From positions 186,001-250,000 of the forward strand of contig JAPYMA010000065.1 in assembly GCA_035041965.1 (NCBI GenBank): a stretch of DNA of 64,000 nucleotides. Direction: 5' to 3'. Both the position numbers and the translations under genes were made by a program. Origin of the DNA: Anisakis pegreffii. Taxonomy: Eukaryota > Nematoda > Chromadorea > Rhabditida > Anisakidae. Shown here in pieces: positions 29,729 through 40,476 of the stretch (positions are counted from its first letter, which is position 1; each line of letters starts with the position of its first letter). A model generated the notes under the pieces. It saw nothing but the letters and a program-made list of their open reading frames with translations, did not search any database and was not told the DNA's origin.

Positions 29729-32700
29729 TCATTGACGGGAGCACTTATTGAAATCTTCAATAAATTCGTCCAATTTGCCGATCGCCTCCAGGCCGCTCCG
29801 AATCACTGGTAGCACTCTGCGAACGTTCACATATACGTCGTACATCATCGGGCGTCTCTGAAAAGAAAGTGATGATATCACAGTTCGTAGCAATCGTGGA
29901 ATGTTTTTGGTTGGTACCTCTACCGCTGTGAATCACTGCGACATTATTACGCAAAATGTTCACTGTACTCAGTGAATGTTAAGCAGCTTGTTTGGTAAAT
30001 CAAACGCTCGATGGAATGAATTGCAGAAAGTTTTAGTTATTGCAGAAAGTTATTTTGGCTGTTTTAGTTATTAAATTGCAGAAAGTTTTAGTTATTTTGG
30101 CTTCCAAGAAATATTCTGAGAGAGTAACAGTATACTGTATATCACACTTCTGCAAAGCATCGACGTCGATCCTCGTATAATTCTTTGAACGAGAATGAGG
30201 TAATGCCAATCAAACGAGGTCCATTATTGTCAAGTTCACACATTACCGGTCCACCAGAATCGGCCTGAATGTTGTGTGTTAAAATGGCTTTTGACTATTT
30301 CAGGAGATGGAGAGATTCTAACATTCAAATTCAATCCGTAACAAATTCCCATTCACGTGTACGTACACGTGAATGGGAATTGTTACGTATTGAATTTGAA
30401 TGTTGGGCCATGATTTTTAGGGGAATCCCATGATCATGACCAAACAGTAGAAGGTGTTCTGATTATTTTTCAAAAAAATTCCGGATTCCAAAGTTGTATT
30501 CTCAAAAAGGACTCTCGCCTGACAAGCTCTTCCGTATTCTTGTCCCGGTAATGCCTGCGTGTACAAAACAGTTTGATGATCTCTCAGCGAGAGCTGCAGT
30601 ACTCGAAGAGTCTCACCCTCAAGTCCTGCAACAATAGCGATCGACATGCTTTCAAGCAACAAATAATTTCCAAATTTCAAAGCGCTTTTGGTTGATCTGA
30701 ACATCTGGCATCTGAATTTGTTATCAGTTCTTCAGTACATTCCGTAGTGGTGGCAAAATTCGTGTGAAGATTTTCGCATATTCATGGCTCATCGTAGATT
30801 TGTACTCATGTGTGGGTCTTATGCGAAGTTCCGTTACAGTAACGACAGTTTTCGATGAGAATACGACGTGAAGAGTGACGCAAGTGATACTGAAATATTT
30901 ACCGTTTTCATAGGCGCCGAATCCCAGCATTCGGCAATCCGAAATTGATCCATTTTCAGGAATCCATTTTGAATCGTTAATATTTGCAATTGGTAATCTA
31001 AGTACTGCGTAATCATTGGCATCATCATTACAGACTGGCAGCGAATAGTTTAGCGCAAACAGTGCGATGTCCGCATAAGCATTCTCGTCGTCTTTCTGAA
31101 CAATTCAGCTGACATTTAAACTGATGAAATCGCAAATGACGAACTCGGTTTGCTGATAATTTGCAACAGTTCCAACTACTGCTGTGAAGCATCCACAAAA
31201 TTACGACTGTCAAAAATTATGTACATAGTCCACATTATAGTTTTTTCTTCGCTGCACATCACATCACCGACTTCCATTCCACTCTGCAGCAATGATTTTG
31301 GCAGGAAGTAGCAGAAAGTAAGCGGCAAAATGGCTTCGTAGCTTTAAGTTATCCAGAAATTATCCAGAGTTGTGCTTTCATATGTCGCCTGGTTCATAAG
31401 CGCTCAGGACGGCTAGAATTTTGGCTTCAGAGCGATTTCATACGAAAACCTAAATACGTGCTTGACAAGTATTCATGCGTTCTCATCAACATCATAAATT
31501 ACCATGTGAATCATGAAAGGATTCATCATGTCAGTCGGTGTCTAGGTAATAGTTGGGTCGTGCATTTCAATGAACAACTCACCAGTACTCGATGTTCAAG
31601 GAAATATTCATCAGGATCGACTTGTGTGAAAAGTTTCGAAGAAGCCGGCAATGTCAAGTACGGAGTTGGTCCACTGGATGTTTGTCGCAAGAATTTCACC
31701 TTTTTGAAAATCAGCTCTTTGTCTTCTCTTCAAATAACGAACATGCAACTTACGAAATTGACTGTTTTGTTGCAGCACTTCAAATTTATCTCAATATTCT
31801 TTCGATAAATGTTGCTGATGCACAATTCATAATTTGTTGAACTGAACGAATTGATAAACAGTGATAACAAACCAAATGAGCACATCTCAGCTGAGAAAAT
31901 TTTGACTTTCAGGAGGGTATCAGTTTGTTGAAGATAACATTTGAGAAAGACTGAATTCAATAGGTAATGATGAATCTAGAATAAATTCAAAGCCAATTTC
32001 ACTAACCCAGCACAATGGCCTGCCGTTATGATGACTGATCTCGAGATGAGAGTGCCCGTACATGTTGCTATCAGATATTTCTTATCTGTAGATTACATGG
32101 AGAAATTTTACCATAACAAGTTCATTCTGGAGGTTTGCTGTGCCGACTACTCATCATGCAACGATTCAAATGGAACAATTGAGACAACATCAAACTACCC
32201 TTCCTAATTTTCGTCCATTCAACACTGATCGGTGGTCGTGAATAGAGTCAACGGATTTAATGTTAGCTGAAGCCGTGGCCAATTACGCATCAACGCACGA
32301 AAAATATCTATTCACTGGATTGATTTCAACTTAAGTGATCGAAAATGATCTTTTTAAAGAAATATGTGAAATGCTAGATTAATGGTTCTCACGTTCGGGT
32401 GCTCCATTACCCTTTTTGATGATCTGGCAGGTCGCCCCCCCCCTCTTCCCTCCCTGATACATTATTGCAATCGATTATGATTGCATGAAAAGCTATTGTC
32501 TGTGACACGCTCACTTCAAACTGATTCAGATGGATTCTCATTCTTTTCGGACGTGTTGTATTCACTCTCATAGCTATTATATGCGAATATCGTTCTATTG
32601 ATGAGTTTTTCTCATTCACTTCATCTCATTTAACTTCACTCGATCAAATGAACTTATACTATTTATTGGATACGTTGACGATTGTTGACAACCGAAATCA

Positions 32701-33297
32701 ACAATACATCGATCGAATTGATTTGCTTAACAACGTTCAAATGAACAATTATAGAGTGTGTTTGAGAGAATGAAAATTTGACTCTAATTGCAAATGTTAA
32801 AAGAAATGAATGAGAAATTAACATAAGAAAATACTTTGGTGATAAAAGCTATGAGAGTGATTGTCGCAGTAAGAACAAGAACTTAAACCCTGCTAAAACA
32901 AATAAAAACCCTTTTAGGCCTGCAAGAGATAATGATACTCAGAAAATAGGAGAATGAAGAGTGTTGCCATCAACTAACCGCACTTACATAACAACTGCGC
33001 GTTGTTATATTATGATAGAACGCCATTGTGATGGTGTTCTTGAAATACTAATTTCCCAACCTCTTCAAATACCCCTTGACACCTCCAAATTACCCAAAAT
33101 GGATAATTTCACCCCTTATGAGAACTACTGTGCTAGATGAATGACGGAATCAATTGCTTACCAGACCGGCCGGTTGTAATGTGCACAACGAATGGAAATC
33201 GCATTGGATCCACTGCCTGGCCATAAGCGATTCTTTCATCAAATGACTGGAATAACTGAACGAAACAGTTCAACAGAAATATCCGTAACAACATCAT
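29729..33297 (-). CDS. Secreted trypsin-fold serine protease (S1), altered active-site neighbours
   Basis: Seven exons close in frame to 327 residues: 33297-33162, 32085-32007, 31727-31583, 31095-30903, 30625-30441, 30264-30148 and 29857-29729. MMLLRIFLLNCFVQLFQS is a signal peptide. His (TAGHC), Asp (ADIALFAL) and Ser (ADSGGP) of the triad are all present. The usual Gly before Asp194 is Ala (position 193), and positions 189-190 are Phe-Tyr instead of Asp/Ser. Trypsin-like specificity is therefore unlikely and the oxyanion hole may be weakened. The C-terminal VYVNVRRVLPVIR is normal for the fold. The cleavage motif is R-I-A-Y-G rather than I-V-G-G. An acceptor CCAG six bases before the ATG may be a trans-splice site. 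A long palindrome fills the intron at 30265-30440. Confidence 0.88.
30320..30404. repeat. 85-bp near-perfect palindrome in an intron
   Basis: Arms 30320-30362 and 30363-30404 are complementary except for one substitution and one extra A. There is essentially no loop (centre GTAC/GTAC). It makes up about half of the fifth intron of the serine protease gene. Confidence 0.93.
32801..32870 (+). repeat. Dispersed repeat E, copy 2 (broken)
   Basis: Aligns with copies at 19979 and 39919. An in-frame TAA replaces a coding triplet and one base is missing in the run after ACTT, so it cannot encode the shared peptide. Similarity to copy 3 continues about 30 bp upstream. Confidence 0.75.
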
Positions 33298-34093
33298 TTC
33301 CACCTGGTAAAGCATCCGAGCGTTATTTGCGTGAATGCACAATCAGTGTGTCATAAAAAGAAGCTTCAGATCAACTTTCAAAGACTAAATGAGCACGATG
33401 GTGGATGTTAATGTGAACAACGAAGTAGCATCCTCTGCTTAAATATTGAGCAAAGCTCGTTGGATCGCATAATTTTTTCGCATTAAATCCAATCATATCA
33501 ATTTCCTCTGTATTGGTTTGAAAGGGTGTTCTTGAAAAAGCTTTCATTAATACACATCAGTGAATTAATTCATCTAATTTTCCCTTCTAAAGACGCCCAA
33601 TACTTTCACATCCAACAAATCACGGATTTTCATTGGAAGTCACTCATTGTCATCAAAGTTCTCTGTGAATGCATACCGTAAAATTTGCTCGCAGTCATGC
33701 TTTTTTCCAAAAAACAATTCGGAGTTTCTTCAATTGTTCGATTCAGAGTATCATCAGCTCATAAAACGACTCACGATCAGTCTATAAGATTTAAATGTTA
33801 CTGTCATATCGGACCTATTGATCGCATTATTTTGGCTGGAAAACATGTGATTAATGAATGTTTTTCTCTTCATTAATCATAGTACATGATGAAGTGGCCC
33901 TTATGCCTTAGTAAAACTTCTGTGTGCTGGGCGAGGCTCGATTAATAGAGTAAGGTTTATTGAGGACATTCACGGTTTACAAGATCGGAGAATATACGAT
34001 ACATGAAAATATACAATGTGAAGAATGGCGAATCAGAATAACTCACAGTAGTCAGCAATTACAATAATTTACAACATTCGAAATACTAATTAC
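33298..34093. other. Intergenic spacer
   Basis: Upstream region of the serine protease gene. No motif or exon recognised. Confidence 0.4.
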
Positions 34094-34324
34094 TCATTTC
34101 TTAGCAGAATAGAGAGGATGCCAATCAGTGGCTACAATGAATTTCATAATATTAGTTAGCAGTTGCAAATCACCAATTACGAACGACGGCTTCACTGGCC
34201 GATTACGATGCCACTTCGTTGGCTTTACAATGACTGAATACAACGATTCTGTAATCCGACGGATGATGATCTCTTCTTCCGCCCTTCTTTTAAGGCCTCG
34301 TTCCTTTCTTCTTTTCTCACATTC
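34094..34324 (-). CDS. Terminal exon of an unrecognised basic protein
   Basis: A CTTTCAG acceptor opens a 77-codon exon ending at TGA (34096-34094). It starts with a highly charged helix-forming stretch (ECEKRRKERGLKRRAEEE), then IIIRRITESLYSVIVKPTKW and ends HPLYSAKK. A 40-bp candidate exon at about 34591-34552, with clear AG/GT borders, joins in phase. No domain was recognised and the 5' part is unresolved. Confidence 0.4.
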   Translation of the reverse strand, partial: ECEKRRKERGLKRRAEEEIIIRRITESLYSVIVKPTKWHRNRPVKPSFVIGDLQLLTNIMKFIVATDWHPLYSAKK

Positions 34325-34863
34325 CTGAAAGATCATATTCGTAGACAAGGTCTTATGATAGCATTCATAGCTTTCAAACAATATCTTTCTTTTAACTGTA
34401 AGCATGCATTTTAGCTGAATATGCAAAAGATATGCAACAAATATGTTGCCTTTCCCATATGTTTATCTTTATGTTGACTTGAACCGTTTCATAGAATTGA
34501 TGTTTTGAAGATTGGAAAAATGCATGTTTACACCTTCATACTGCGTACCTTGTCTGGCCAATATACTTGAAGTGTCTCGTTGTCAGATCTAAAAATTGAC
34601 CGATGCATTCAGATCATTGCAAATTGTCGTCGACCTGGTTCGGTTGTCTCTCGATTGCATTGTCTCTCGATTCATTGCTCACAAATTCATTTCATCGATT
34701 TTTATCATGGATCCGCTTGACCAATATTCGATTCAGAATGGATTTTAGGAATTGAATAAGTTAATATTCATACTGTCTCGATCCTATTCCGTGCTTTAAT
34801 GGAACCATGATGTTGGAATTGCATAATGCATGAACTCGCTTCTTATGTGTGCCGTGATGTTTG

Positions 34864-35008
34864 CTATGATCCTTCTCTATTATTATTCAGTTTGTTCCTG
34901 GTGAGCAATGATGCCAGCTCATTAGTAGACACAACCACATTTGATTTGCTGCCATTAGTAGACACAACGACATTTGATTTCACAGACTCACTAGCACAAT
35001 GATTTCTC
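34864..35008 (-). CDS. Possible terminal exon with in-frame duplication
   Basis: A TTTATAG acceptor opens a 48-codon frame ending at TAG. It contains two nearly identical KSNVVVSTN units from a 33-bp tandem duplication that preserves the frame, followed by ELASLLTRNKLNNNREGS. Another open stretch with a good GTAACA donor at 35651-35542 (reading NMFDWNLLFVIDSFEDKIG) lies upstream but does not join in phase directly. Family unknown. Confidence 0.3.
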
Positions 35009-36338
35009 CTATAAACGATTACAAATAATGACGCATTATAAGTTCATACGTATGAAACGTGGAATTACGTTGTATCTGTACTTGCGTTTAGAGCTACATT
35101 TAGGTGAACTATCAACAGCAACGTAGTTAAACATTCATAGCTTTTCACATATACATTCAGTCGATGCAAGCAAACATTAGAATCAATTCAAATAATACAA
35201 ATCCACGTTGGATGTTGCGGAATGATGAAATGAATGGTACATACAAGTCGATATAAAACACTATCAAGGATGCTTGTTGATAAGAGCGTTCGGTGAATGA
35301 CGACTGCTTGGTTGACATTCGTTCATGAAACACTCCTGCTCATTCATTGCCATTCTGTATTCCAACTGCTATTCTTCAGTTTGCATGGCCAATGCGCTGA
35401 ATTTCTTCGAGTTGTCATGTTACTGTTTTTTTTTTTTTGAGCAATTGATCAGACAGTAGATGATTTCGTTGACAATTCAGAATAGCATCTGCTGATAATT
35501 TGAGGCCATGTTCAAGGTGCGTTTGGCAGTATGTTACCTGTAGATGCTCCGATCCGATCTTGTCTTCAAAACTGTCGATCACAAATAGTAGGTTCCAATC
35601 GAACATGTTTACACCGTTCACCAGTAATTGAAATGAAATCTTTAGGAAACCTCAAGAACGCAAAGCTTCGCATAGATTGAAATCGCCCGTTAGTTTCAAA
35701 TGTTTTAAGAAGCTAATAGCAACTGAGCGAATCCTTATCGACATACGACTGCATGTTCTGGCGAAGAAACATGGGATGTGAGCTCATTTTACTATTCTAA
35801 CCCATTTTTTTTGGGGGTTCATCGTTGTACAATGCTATCAAATTTCATTTATCCGATTTTTGGTTTAAGAAATTTATCACCACTGAATTAAACGAGGAGG
35901 AACTTCTCTTATGATCAATTATCATGCCCTTATGATGAATGCGATTTGATAGAATATCAAAACTTTATCGAATTTTTTAAAATCTGATTGTATCCATTAA
36001 CCGCTATGAATTGATCGATTTAAAAATTTTTGACAACCGTAAAAAAAACACATTTGTGAAAAATTTTATTCTTTTCCTTGGCTGTGCATCACTAGCTGAA
36101 GAATCATCATATCGAATATTACACCGCATTTGTAAGATAAGTGAATTCAAGCGCAGAGCTCCACTAAATTTAAACTTCTTCAACTTCGATGACAAAACAT
36201 TTATTCATCACAACACAGTTGAATTCCCATATTATCGAACATCTCAGTGGATTCATTAGTGCGTCAGGGTAAATCTCAGTGGAACGTTCTAAAGTGGTTT
36301 TTCATTTGTAAATTTCAGTTCTGTTGTCAATCAAGTAC

Positions 36339-39300
36339 ATGCTTGGAATAATTTGGGTCAGTGGCTGCGTATTCTTGTTGCTCAACAACTATCTAAGCTC
36401 TAAAAAGAATACCATTTTTGCCACTGTTTTCGATTCAATTAGCATTAAGTCGCCTCACTCGATCGTAATTAACAACACCACCGTCAACCGCACTGCCATT
36501 ATTGCTGTGGACAAGCCAAATAAACAGGTTGATTTTTAAATGTAACCTAACATGACACTTGAATTTAGCGATTTTGAAGGATTGAAAAGATGTGAGACAT
36601 TTTCGCTGTCGATGTGAAATTTTCGTATCAGTTTATCGTTTGCGCCAGTAAAGATCAAATCAAAAATCGATGAGACAGTCAATTCACATCGTAGAATAAA
36701 TCACTGACGCGGAAGAGGAGTGATCCAGAAAAGTGTCCATCGATGCGATTTTGCGTTTCTTTGAGAAATATCATGATTTTGTTGTGCTCATGTTTTCAAC
36801 AGTCATTCTTCCAGGCTACATGCAAGGTTTGAAATATGATGATATTGCAGCAATCAGCGAACGAAACAAAGGTTATCTTAGCCTGGAATAATTTCTTCCA
36901 CATCAATCTGCCTACATGGCTGAAAGAAAGAGGCTTAGATAAATGCGAATATCGCTGTACAACTACGAATGATCGACGGTTTGTGCTTCATACAACGTTT
37001 TGCTGTTCACACAATTGCTTTCTATCTACTATCGTCATACACCTCATACCGTTCACGCAATGCCTTCAATGTTTGGGAGCGGGTTATCGCTGAAAAATTT
37101 TTCGAACATCTGAAGTTTGCGTTTCAAGGAATATGTTACTCTGCTAGAAGCTCTGGTTGGGAACTGAAAATCTCTCAAACGAAAAATGCATTTAGTCGAT
37201 TCAAGTGTACGTATCTATGTATTTGCATAGCATTAATGATGAATTTGAACGGGACATAAACAAGGCATCATGGTGATTTTTACCATCAGATGATTGAATT
37301 GAGTTTCGTTCGTAATTGAGAGAAAAAGAAAGTTTCAGTACACTCCCAAATGCGTCGGTTGTAGTGTTCCATTTGCGTGACATCAATCCAGCAGATCTAC
37401 CCAAATCAAGATCGCCGCATCAGTTTTTTGCCATGTTTAATCAAGAATCTCCATATCACAGCGGCAATGCATTGAGAGCGCTACCAAAGGATTTCTTCAA
37501 CATAACAATGACGTACAGGTTCGCAGGTTTCACATAATTTATGCTCGAAAGAGAACGTTTCTCAAAAAATGCATATATTCATTCATCTCAACACTCTCGA
37601 GTACTTGGATCGCATGTTTGTTTACATGACAATGTTTGAGTTTTTAAAATCACAGTCAAATTACGAACTCTCAGGACTGACAGTGATGTTCATGCTTGTT
37701 ATGGCTGGTTGACACCAATTGATAACTCAACAACCAAGAAAGAAGCATGGAAATGGGATGAAGTAATTAGTTAGTTGATTTAATTGAACACCTTGTATTA
37801 TTTCGACGACCAGATAACGTGCTCTGTCGCGACTAGCGCAAAAAGCCAGCATACAAAGAAGATAGTGCTTAAAGCAAATAGAAACGGTTGAGCAATGGGC
37901 CGATAGTGTGCTGGTGTAACATTGGACTTTGAGGATCCGATCTGTTCAGAGGGCGTCAGTTCGATTCCGTGTCGGTGCAAAGTCATTGACAATGTTAGAT
38001 ATCATTCAAGAGATAATCAAGAGGGCATAGTTTCGATATGCTTTTTCAACGAGATGGCTACGAGGAAACATGCCGTAGAATAAATTGAAGCTTTCTCTTC
38101 TCGCAAAATGGTTCGATTCTGATTGATGGAACTTTTACGAGGAGTAAGAATCATGGATGCAAAATGTCCACCGATTGGATCGTTTTTTGATATTTTCTCA
38201 TTATTTCTAATCGAATCTTCTCAGCACGAACTATGAAGAATATGAGGTTTCGACGAGCCCTCAAACCGTGGAAATACTGACAATTTGTCCAAGCGAGCCC
38301 GTGAACAGAATTGAATTGAAAGGAACAAAGAAATAAACTGAGTTTGCCTGGAATTCAGGTGAAACGAATTGTGGAAAACAAGAATGAATCTACGTTGATG
38401 ATCGTGTCTAACTGTGCAACTCATTCGAGGCGTGAACTGTACGTGAGAGAATTGGCCAAACACATCAATATCACTCAATACGGAAAGTGTTCGAATATAC
38501 GTTGTGATGAAGATTGTGCACGGAAGTCGATAGGTAAATTGTTTGTTGCTGCGTTATTACATTCGAATAATTTTTTGGTTTTGATTAAAAGTCTATCTGT
38601 AACCGTGAAGCTAATTCAGTTGAAATACGATAATCGCAAACTATGTTGATTTCAGCTCAACACCATTTTTATTTGTCGTTCGAGAATAGTGTTTGTGATG
38701 CGTATGCAACCGAAAAATTATTCTGGCCAATGCAACAGTTAATCGTGCCGATCGTTTTGAAACGGTCAATCGCAATGACATTCATTCCACATGGATCCTT
38801 CATCGCAGTGGACGATTTTGAATCACCAAAACATCTCGCCGATTACCTGAAACGTTTACTCGCCAACAAAGATGAATATTTGAAGTTGGTGATTTCACAT
38901 TCCTTCAGCCGAATCCTCTCCGAGAAATACCCTCTCCCTACACTCCTTCACCTTTAAGCTAACATCTTCGGGCGCATAACAGAATTACAGAACCACTCAG
39001 CACTGTGTTCACATGCCAGTAAAACCACCTTCTTAAGTGAGCACGGAAAACTGGTTGCAAGTTTTTGTTTCACTCTTAATTATCTTTTACTTTCAGATCT
39101 ATTCATTTTGCGTTTTAAGAAAAATGTATATTTTCCTGAATAATATCACCTTTCTTTTATAGATATTTTCAATGGACAAAGCGATACTCGAAAAACTTTG
39201 ATGATGACTACGGTTGTGGCTTATGCAGATTCATTCATCAGAATACGCATAAGGATCGAGTAGTATCGGACATCAGCGACTGGTGGTTCAATGGAGCGAC

Positions 39301-39379
39301 ATGTATCAATGATTTTGCTTCGACGTTCCTCAAAAATAGTTCCACTGACATCAACTCGACTCGACCGACGAGTAGCTGA
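36339..39379 (+). CDS. Alpha-1,3-fucosyltransferase (GT10)
   Basis: Golgi type II membrane enzyme that transfers fucose from GDP-fucose to glycans. Seven exons (36339-36527, 36851-36978, 37339-37518, 37675-37762, 38359-38533, 38656-38884, 39163-39379) close in frame to 401 residues. The N-terminus has a short tail and one membrane anchor (IIWVSGCVFLLLNNYL). Then come VVVFHLRDI, FFNITMTYRTDSDV, a MIVSNC segment, YGKC, the donor-binding block FYLSFENSVCDAYATEK, PHGSFIAVDDF and a C-terminal YFQWTKRYSKN plus Cys-rich tail. Order and spacing are those of the family. A TTTCAG acceptor 20 bases before the chosen ATG may be for a spliced leader or an unseen 5' exon. A tRNA-like sequence lies in intron 4. 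Confidence 0.95.
37897..37978 (+). ncRNA. tRNA-Gln-like pseudogene or SINE fragment
   Basis: 82 bases with ends GGGCCGA/TCGGTGC pairing at most positions. The anticodon stem TTGGA/TCCGA encloses an enlarged loop containing CTTTGAG (TTG anticodon context). A box-B match, AGTTCGATTCC, is present. The T stem is imperfect and the anticodon loop has two extra bases, so function is doubtful. It sits in a fucosyltransferase intron. Confidence 0.45.
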
Positions 39380-39918
39380 CGTTCTAGCGATGGACAAACC
39401 CAGCGCTCAACAAGACTTCAGATTTAAACACTGGTGATGTGATCAGAATTATTCTCAATTTGATGCAAGACGAAACCGAAATACTGAGTTTGTGCACAAA
39501 TACCTCTGGTAGATCACAACACTTTAACAATCAAGTTTGTTGTGACTTCAACGTATCATTCGCAAATTTCATTGCGCTGAATTTGTACAGTTTTGTTTAT
39601 TAGAGATGTGATAAGTCTATTTGTGTATTTTCTTTTGATTTGTGCTTATGAAATGGGACAGGGTAACTTTTGAGAAAAATTTTAAAAACTGCAAAAGGAA
39701 CGTGTGAAATATGGATTTAAAATTTTTTCATGTAAATAATTGAATAAGCAATAATAAAAAGAACATATGACACCACGAACAAATAGCATTCAACGATCAA
39801 TGACCCTCGATAATGTTGGCAAGAACATGACTAAAGAAACCCCAAAATTCGAAACCTGTGGTTGAATGCGGTCTGAATGATTTTCGATTATTAACAGAAT
39901 TTTCATTCTTTTTCTTGC

Positions 39919-39985
39919 CGTTACAATCGCTCTCATATCTTTTATCACCAAAAGTGTTCTCTTCTGCTATTTTCTCATTCATTTC
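39919..39985 (-). repeat. Dispersed repeat E, copy 3
   Basis: On the minus strand it would read MNEKIAEENTFGDKRYESDC, within an open frame 39982-39797. Same motif as copies at 19979 and 32801. It lies beyond the 3' end of the fucosyltransferase gene. Confidence 0.75.
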
Positions 39986-40022
39986 CTCTCAACAATGGAA
40001 GTCAAATTCTCATTCTATCAAA

Positions 40023-40355
40023 TAGAGGAGGTTTGACGAACATCCCTCCGCCCCCTTCGCCCTCCCCTCTCCCAAATACCCCAAACTCTTGATTGAACGG
40101 GGTTGATTTTGATCAGGTCGGATCGAGACTATCAGTTAAATAGTTGCCTCTGTCATCATGCACTGATGTGATTATAATGCAAAACTTTTGAATAGTCATA
40201 AAAGAAGAGTTTCGTGAACGAATTCAGCTGCTGACTAATCGCATGATCGTATTCCACTTAGTTAGTAAACTGGTGGGTACTTCGGATTAGTCAAGTCAAC
40301 TGTTTATAGACTTATAGAGGAGGTTTGACGAACATCCCTCCGCTCCCTGCCCGCT
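40023..40355. repeat. Pair of 35-40 bp direct repeats
   Basis: ATAGAGGAGGTTTGACGAAC followed by ATCCCTCCGC and a C-rich tail occurs at 40022-40060 and again at 40313-40355. Each is followed by CCCT/CTCC-rich sequence. This resembles termini of a small mobile element, but no element was identified. Confidence 0.7.
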
Positions 40356-40476
40356 CCCCCCATATCTGCTAGTCATTTTGCATTCAGACTCAGAAATGAA
40401 ACTGTATTTTATTAGTGGCTTGAGGACAAAATTACAAGCAATCGTAAGAAGCAGAGTATGGTGAAAAGCGAGACGT

